In this document: positions 7,656 to 11,542 of the stretch, in pieces | Layout: every line of letters begins with the position of its first letter | Numbering within the stretch: position 1 is the stretch's first letter | Origin: Gemmatimonadota bacterium | GTDB lineage: Bacteria > 4572-55 > J002 | DNA: 11,542 nt | Reading direction: 5' to 3' | Assembly: GCA_003697105.1 (NCBI GenBank) | Contig: RFFQ01000100.1 | Coordinates: 1-11,542, forward strand | Notes under the pieces: generated by a model | Databases searched by the model: none | Seen by the model: only the letters and a program-made list of their open reading frames with translations | What the model was told of the DNA's origin: nothing | Position numbers and translations under genes: made by a program

Positions 7656-8816
7656 ATGGAATCAAAAACATTACAACAGATTATCGGGGAATCTCCCGCC
7701 ATCAAACACGTGTTGCGAACGGTCAAGCAGGTAGCCCCGACCAACGCGACCGTTTTAATTGTGGGTGAAAGTGGCACCGGCAAAGAACTCATCGCCCGCG
7801 CCCTTCACGAACTCAGTCCGCGGGCAGACCGCCCCTTTATTGCGATCAACTGCGGGGCTATTGCGGAAGGCGTGCTGGAAAGTGAACTGTTTGGCCATGA
7901 ACGAGGCGCGTTTACCGGCGCCCATGCCCTCCGCAAGGGGAAATTTGAACTTGCCGATCAAGGCACCATCTTTTTGGATGAAATCGGCGAGATGGACCTC
8001 TCTACTCAGGTCCGACTCCTGCGAGTATTGGAAGAGCAAGAATTTATGCGGGTGGGCGGCTCTCAAAATATTCAAGTGGATACTCGGGTCATTGCGGCAA
8101 CCAATCGGGATCTGACTCATGATGCCAAAACCGGGGTATTCCGGCAAGATTTATATTATCGCTTGAAAGTGGTCACGATTGAAGTCCCCCCGCTCCGGGA
8201 GCGCCGTTCCGATATACCCCTCCTGATCGATGCCTTTATCAAGCGGTTTTGCGCAGAACATAATACCCACTTTGTGGGCATCTCAGATAACGCAATGGAT
8301 GTGTTGATGGAATACGATTGGCCCGGAAATATCCGCGAGTTACGCAATTTTGTGGAAAGTATGGTGGTGCTCTCCCCCCACCAAACCGTACGAGAAGCCG
8401 ACTTGCCGGAATATATGCGCCTCCCTAAAGTGAATGCGCCGCCTCAAACGATGTTGGTACCCCGGGAATCCTTATTGCCACAAGTCAGCTCGAATCAAGC
8501 CGTGGATGTGCAGTTACAAAGCCTAATGCCCGTCTTATGGCTAAAAGGATTATTGGAAAAAATCGCCACAGATATTAGTGAACTCAAAGAGATCGCCCAT
8601 ACGATAGCCCAACATACCCCACCGGAATACGACAAAAAAGAAGATTTGGAAACCCTGGAAGTCAAGTTGGGGATGTCCTTACAAGAAGTGGAACAAGAGA
8701 TGATCCGGCGTGCGTTGGAAGCGACAAACGGGCACCGTCGTAAAGCCGCCGAACTGCTCGACATCAGTGAGCGTACCCTGTATCGCAAAATTAAAGAGTA
8801 CGGCTTAGATTCCTAA
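7656..8816 (+). CDS. Sigma54-dependent activator, AAA+ plus Fis-type HTH, no sensor domain
   Basis: This 386-residue bacterial enhancer-binding protein would use ATP hydrolysis to open promoters held by sigma54 RNA polymerase. Visible motifs are Walker A GESGTGKE (37-44), the sigma54-contacting GAFTGA loop (84-89), Walker B TIFLDEIG (104-111), the RQDLYYRL arginine-finger region (163-170) and PGNIRELRN (223-231). A C-terminal Fis-type helix-turn-helix (about 345-383) contains RRKAAELLDISERTLYRKIK. The central domain begins within ten residues of the start, so no receiver, GAF or PAS domain is present, as in PspF. A linker of about 90 residues (255-344), with a helical stretch around LWLKGLLEKIATDISELKEI, separates the ATPase from the DNA-binding domain. 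An in-frame TAA at 7632-7634 excludes a longer N-terminus, and ATG at 7656 is the only good start although its Shine-Dalgarno is poor. No -24/-12 target is visible in the window, so the regulon is unknown. Confidence 0.93.
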   Translation: MESKTLQQIIGESPAIKHVLRTVKQVAPTNATVLIVGESGTGKELIARALHELSPRADRPFIAINCGAIAEGVLESELFGHERGAFTGAHALRKGKFELADQGTIFLDEIGEMDLSTQVRLLRVLEEQEFMRVGGSQNIQVDTRVIAATNRDLTHDAKTGVFRQDLYYRLKVVTIEVPPLRERRSDIPLLIDAFIKRFCAEHNTHFVGISDNAMDVLMEYDWPGNIRELRNFVESMVVLSPHQTVREADLPEYMRLPKVNAPPQTMLVPRESLLPQVSSNQAVDVQLQSLMPVLWLKGLLEKIATDISELKEIAHTIAQHTPPEYDKKEDLETLEVKLGMSLQEVEQEMIRRALEATNGHRRKAAELLDISERTLYRKIKEYGLDS

Positions 8817-8824
8817 AAAAGACG

Positions 8825-8853
8825 TTGACAAAGGCGTCAGAAATTGTTATACA
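8825..8853 (+). promoter_or_regulatory. Sigma70-like promoter abutting tadA
   Basis: TTGACA (8825-8830), a 17-base spacer and TATACA (8848-8853) match a housekeeping promoter well. The -10 box ends only three bases before the ATG at 8857, so the expected start near 8860 would fall inside the apparent gene. Either the tadA mRNA is leaderless or nearly so, or translation begins at the ATG at 8872. Confidence 0.55.
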
Positions 8854-8856
8854 ACG

Positions 8857-9312
8857 ATGCACGAAAAATGGATGGCAGAAGCCCTCGCCGAAGCCGAAAA
8901 AGCGGCTCAGATGGGGGAAGTCCCGGTGGGGGCAGTAATTGTCTTTGAAAATGAAATCATTGCGCGGGGCAGAAACGAAATGCGTACCCGCCAAGACCCA
9001 ACCCACCATGCCGAAATGCAGGCAATTCAACGTGCCGCAACGCATCTGGGTTATTACCGGTTACTGGGTTGTGACCTGTACGTAACCCTAGAACCGTGTG
9101 CCATGTGTGCTGGGGCGATGGTTTTGGCACGGATTCGCCACTGCTACTACGGTACTTCAGACCCCAAAACTGGGGCGTGCCAGTCCTTGATGAATATTCC
9201 CCAAGATGAGCGGTTGAATCATCGGGTGGAATTAACCGCGGGGGTTTTAGCAGAAGCGTGCCGGGCGCAATTACAACAGTTCTTTCAACAGATTCGTCAT
9301 AAAAACGGGTAG
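8857..9312 (+). CDS. tadA: tRNA-specific adenosine deaminase TadA
   Basis: TadA converts adenosine 34 of tRNA-Arg(ACG) to inosine in the cytoplasm, using a catalytic zinc. The 151-residue length suits the family. The zinc site is complete: HAE at 51-53 (His51 ligand, Glu53 proton shuttle) and PCAMC at 80-84 (Cys81 and Cys84 ligands). EVPVGAVIV (21-29), DPKTGA (102-107) and NHRVEL (121-126) are also typical. The HEKWM start resembles the HEYWM start of the E. coli enzyme, which favours ATG 8857. An alternative start at Met6 (8872) would still keep the fold and fits better with the promoter at 8825-8853. No Shine-Dalgarno is seen for either. The gene begins 40 bases after the activator gene and ends only 11 bases before a tRNA-Ser gene, so cotranscription with the tRNAs is likely. 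Confidence 0.96.
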   Translation: MHEKWMAEALAEAEKAAQMGEVPVGAVIVFENEIIARGRNEMRTRQDPTHHAEMQAIQRAATHLGYYRLLGCDLYVTLEPCAMCAGAMVLARIRHCYYGTSDPKTGACQSLMNIPQDERLNHRVELTAGVLAEACRAQLQQFFQQIRHKNG

Positions 9313-9323
9313 ATCACAAATAA

Positions 9324-9417
<94 letters not shown>

Positions 9418-9449
9418 TTAAGATACCTGTTTCACCCGCCCGAATTGAA

Positions 9450-9538
9450 GGAGAGGTGGCCGAGTGGTTGAAGGCGCACGCCTGGAGAGCGTGTTAGGCT
9501 AATCACCTACGTGGGTTCGAATCCCACCCTCTCCGCCA
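9450..9538 (+). tRNA. tRNA-Ser (anticodon GGA)
   Basis: This 89-base class II tRNA has acceptor GGAGAGG/CCTCTCC, an anticodon stem CACGC/GCGTG around the loop CTGGAGA (anticodon GGA, reading UCC and UCU), a long variable arm and an encoded CCA. Its last 29 bases are identical to those of the preceding tRNA-Ser, indicating a shared origin or homogenisation. Confidence 0.96.
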
Positions 9539-9553
9539 TTAAATCCAGTTCGG

Positions 9554-9630
<77 letters not shown>

Positions 9631-9639
9631 TTAAAATAA

Positions 9640-9689
9640 AATAACCCCTCGTAAGTGATTTCAATATCAACAACTTACGAGGGGTTATT
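9640..9689. terminator. Bidirectional intrinsic terminator between tRNA block and panC
   Basis: A perfect 17-bp stem (9640-9656 with 9673-9689) encloses a 16-base loop. Read on the minus strand it is followed by TTATTTTATTTTAA when counted from the stem's last bases, a good U-rich tail for the kinase-panC transcript. Read on the plus strand it is followed by CCATTTT, a weaker tail, but it lies 9 bases after tRNA-Ala and has no competing terminator. Confidence 0.85.
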
Positions 9690-9706
9690 CCATTTTGGAA
9701 TACCCC
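9681..9706. other. Alternative hairpin overlapping the terminator
   Basis: The segment 9681-9691 (GGGGTTATTCC) pairs with 9697-9706 (GGAATACCCC) with one bulged base, around a 5-base loop. It shares the arm 9681-9689 with the terminator stem, so the two structures are mutually exclusive. The terminator stem is longer and should win at equilibrium. On the minus strand the short hairpin is transcribed first. Confidence 0.5.
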
Positions 9707-9718
9707 TACACGTATCCC

Positions 9719-9767
9719 AGACTTGGCAAGTCTTCAGGTGCGACGCACTTTGAAAGTGTGTCGCACC
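9719..9767. repeat. Paired-hairpin intergenic element, possible dispersed repeat
   Basis: A small palindrome AGACTT-GGC-AAGTCT (9719-9733) lies three bases from a 14-bp hairpin. In the latter, 9737-9750 pairs with 9754-9767 with a single G-U pair and a 3-base loop. Neither has a U-tract, so they are unlikely to terminate transcription on their own. The compact paired-palindrome form downstream of panC resembles REP/MITE-type elements. Only one copy is in the window, so its repeat status is inference. Confidence 0.45.
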
Positions 9768-9809
9768 GGATTCAGCCGAATGGCTCAGGGGTTCGTTCGC
9801 AAAAAGCGG

Positions 9810-10655
9810 TCACACCCGAATCAGGGCATTATCAATCAGGCGGGTTTTGCCAACAAACACAGCAAGAGCAATCAGAACTTCGCCTTCGATCTGCGCCACA
9901 TCGTGCAGAGTTTTCGTTTCCACAATGGACACATAATCGATAGTTGTGGTTGGTTTTTGCGCGATCATCGTGCGGATCATCTCAATGAGGGTCGCGGTGG
10001 ATCGCTCTCCCTGCGCGATGGCCTCCTGTGCTTTTTGCAAGGACTGCGAGAGGACCCGCGCATCTTCGCGTTCTGCTGGCGAAAGGTACACGTTGCGCGA
10101 ACTCATTGCCACCCCATCCGCTTCCCGTACAATTTCCCCGATAATAATCTCAACATCCATATTCAGGTCGGCGGTCATCCGTTTGATAATGAGCGCCTGT
10201 TGGGCATCTTTTTGCCCAAAGACGGCCACATGTGGTTTAACACAGTGGAACAACTTGGTCACAATCGTGGTCACACCGCGAAAATGCCTTGGGCGGGATG
10301 TGCCGCAAAGGTTTTCGGTTAGTTCCTCCACCGTGACGTAAGTGCGGTATTCGGGGGGGTACATAATGGCATCATTTGGCAAGAACAGCACGTCACACTC
10401 GACCGATTCCAACAACCGCTGGTCACGTGCCAGATCGCGGGGATAGGTGTCCAGGTCTTCATTGGCGCCAAATTGGGTCGGATTGACATAAATTGAGACA
10501 ACCAACACATCCGCCCGGGTTTTGGCAAGGCGCATCAAGCTCAGGTGCCCCTCATGCAAGTAACCCATCGTCGGGACAAAGCCGATGGTTTTACCTTGCT
10601 GTCGCCAGTGATCGGCGTAGTGTTGCATCTCTGAAATCGTTTCAATAATCGTCAT
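9810..10655 (-). CDS. panC: Pantothenate synthetase PanC
   Basis: PanC joins D-pantoate and beta-alanine using ATP, via a pantoyl-adenylate, to make pantothenate for coenzyme A; it is cytoplasmic. The 281-residue length is usual for the family. Visible signatures are PTMGYLHEGH (28-37, with the HxxH nucleotide-binding motif His34/His37), YVNPTQFGANEDLDTYPR (56-73), VFGQKDAQQ (145-153) and MSSRN (184-188), the KMSKS-like loop. One oddity is RPRHFRG at 121-127, where the family usually has RPGHFRG. The ATG overlaps the stop of the upstream kinase gene by four bases (ATGA), so translation is probably coupled and no separate Shine-Dalgarno is needed. The terminator at 9640-9689 lies downstream. 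No panB or panD is in the window. Confidence 0.97.
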   Translation of the reverse strand: MTIIETISEMQHYADHWRQQGKTIGFVPTMGYLHEGHLSLMRLAKTRADVLVVSIYVNPTQFGANEDLDTYPRDLARDQRLLESVECDVLFLPNDAIMYPPEYRTYVTVEELTENLCGTSRPRHFRGVTTIVTKLFHCVKPHVAVFGQKDAQQALIIKRMTADLNMDVEIIIGEIVREADGVAMSSRNVYLSPAEREDARVLSQSLQKAQEAIAQGERSTATLIEMIRTMIAQKPTTTIDYVSIVETKTLHDVAQIEGEVLIALAVFVGKTRLIDNALIRV

Positions 10656-11542
10656 GGGGACTCTTCCGCTACGGGAGTTTTGGGGAGTTCAACAATGAAC
10701 GTAGCGCCCTTATCTTTTCCGTCACTAACGGCGTACACGGTGCCGAACATCGCATCAACCAGTTTTTTGACAATCGCCAGACCTAAACCGGTCGAATGCT
10801 CCCCGCCGGTAGGGCGGGCGCTCAACCGCGAAAATTTATGAAAAAGTTTTTCCAAATCGGTTTCCGATAAGCCTTGACCTTCATCTTGCACCTCAAGGCG
10901 GACGGTCTTCTCTCCATCAATCAGGCGAATATAGATGTTGCGTTGAATGGGAGAATATTTGATGGCATTGGAAACCAGATTGTCCAAAATTTGGGTGGTC
11001 GCACTGGGGTCCGCGTAAACCATCACTTTTTGATCCGGTAATGTCGCTTGTAGATGGAGTTGCTTGGCACTTGCCATCTGCTGGTAATTGTCCAGCAGAG
11101 CCTCCAAGCGGTAACAGAGGTCAAATTGCTGAAAATAAAGGTTTAGCTCGCCGGATTCAATCGCGTTGACATCCAAAATATTGATCACAATATTCAGCAT
11201 ATCCACAATCATATTGCGCAACCATTTCAAACTTTGCAGCGCCTCATTTTTGGTAATATCGACGCCAAACTCAATCCAGGTCTCGATCATCAGCAAGATA
11301 GAAGTGAGTGGATTTTTGAGGTCATGGGTTGCCATACTCAAAAACTCGTTTTTTTCCCGATTCAATTCTTGCAAATGACGGTTGAGGCGTGTTAATTCCT
11401 CATTTTTAGCGCGATAGGTTTCGAGTTCTTGCTCTTTTTTCTTGAAATCATATTGAGATTGGGCATCAGCAATTTTTTGCCCCATTTCCAAACCCAAAAT
11501 ATCATCTTTGACTTCCGTAAATCGCTTTAAGTACTCATACGC
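10652..11542 (-). CDS. Sensor histidine kinase, probably TPR-linked (N-terminus beyond window)
   Basis: The frame is open to the window edge, giving 296 visible C-terminal residues. A coiled-coil-like segment (about residues 1-70 of the visible part, rich in K/E/Q) leads into the HisKA domain, with the H-box FLSMATHDLKNP (His near visible residue 73). The HATPase domain follows: N-box DNLVSNAIKYSP, G1 box DEGQGL, F-box KLFHKFSRL and G2 box STGLGLAIVKKL. The kinase core is therefore complete and should autophosphorylate and pass phosphate to a response regulator not seen here. The first residues, AYEYLKRFTEVKDDILG followed by a KKKEQELE helix, match the usual exit from TPR arrays into coiled coils in TPR-sensor kinases, so the missing N-terminus is probably TPRs. 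No membrane segment or receiver domain is visible. It overlaps panC by four bases. Confidence 0.93.
   Translation of the reverse strand, partial: AYEYLKRFTEVKDDILGLEMGQKIADAQSQYDFKKKEQELETYRAKNEELTRLNRHLQELNREKNEFLSMATHDLKNPLTSILLMIETWIEFGVDITKNEALQSLKWLRNMIVDMLNIVINILDVNAIESGELNLYFQQFDLCYRLEALLDNYQQMASAKQLHLQATLPDQKVMVYADPSATTQILDNLVSNAIKYSPIQRNIYIRLIDGEKTVRLEVQDEGQGLSETDLEKLFHKFSRLSARPTGGEHSTGLGLAIVKKLVDAMFGTVYAVSDGKDKGATFIVELPKTPVAEESP

Noticed and set aside
9124-9139. Sigma54-like element TGGCACG inside tadA
   Set aside because: The GG-to-GC spacing is nine bases instead of ten and the -12 part is poor. The site is also within coding sequence.
9723-10322. Plus-strand open frame of 199 codons
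   Set aside because: It is antisense to panC, which is unmistakable, and it starts inside the intergenic hairpins.

Overview
The window comes from a bacterium I cannot place to genus. Housekeeping genes have moderate base composition (about 47-50% GC in the lines I sampled). Promoters are sigma70-like and Shine-Dalgarno signals are mostly weak. It carries a very large exported TPR-CHAT protein, a sigma54-type activator without a sensor domain, and a histidine kinase that appears to follow TPR repeats. This mix is common in TPR-rich, deep-branching Gram-negative groups (FCB-like or candidate phyla such as KSB1/KSB3). That placement is inference only.

Layout. (1) 1-1554, minus strand: the first 518 residues of a type I restriction subunit HsdR, cut by the window edge and clearly richer in GC (near 60%) than the rest. 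(2) 1555-2139: intergenic, with a start-less coding-like fragment, a probable divergent promoter pair and the leader of the next gene. (3) 2140-7542, plus: a 1,800-residue secreted protein with roughly thirty TPR units and a C-terminal CHAT (caspase-like) domain with an intact His/Cys dyad. (4) 7656-8816, plus: a PspF-like AAA+ sigma54 activator with its own promoter. (5) 8857-9630, plus: tadA followed closely by tRNA-Ser(CGA), tRNA-Ser(GGA) and tRNA-Ala(CGC). (6) 9640-9767: a strong bidirectional terminator overlapping an alternative hairpin, then a hairpin pair that looks like a dispersed repeat. (7) 9810-11542, minus: a 5'-truncated sensor kinase overlapping panC by four bases.

How they fit together. 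The tadA-tRNA block is translation housekeeping, probably one transcript ending at the hairpin shared with panC. Kinase and panC are translationally coupled although their functions are unrelated. The TPR-CHAT gene is the most unusual item. It sits divergently beside a restriction gene of foreign composition, which could indicate a defence neighbourhood, but its signal peptide predicts action outside the cytoplasm. I see no CRISPR array, transposase or integrase. I did not find a complete new multi-gene system. The best candidate for something undescribed is the exported TPR-CHAT protease-like protein with its internal four-TPR duplication.
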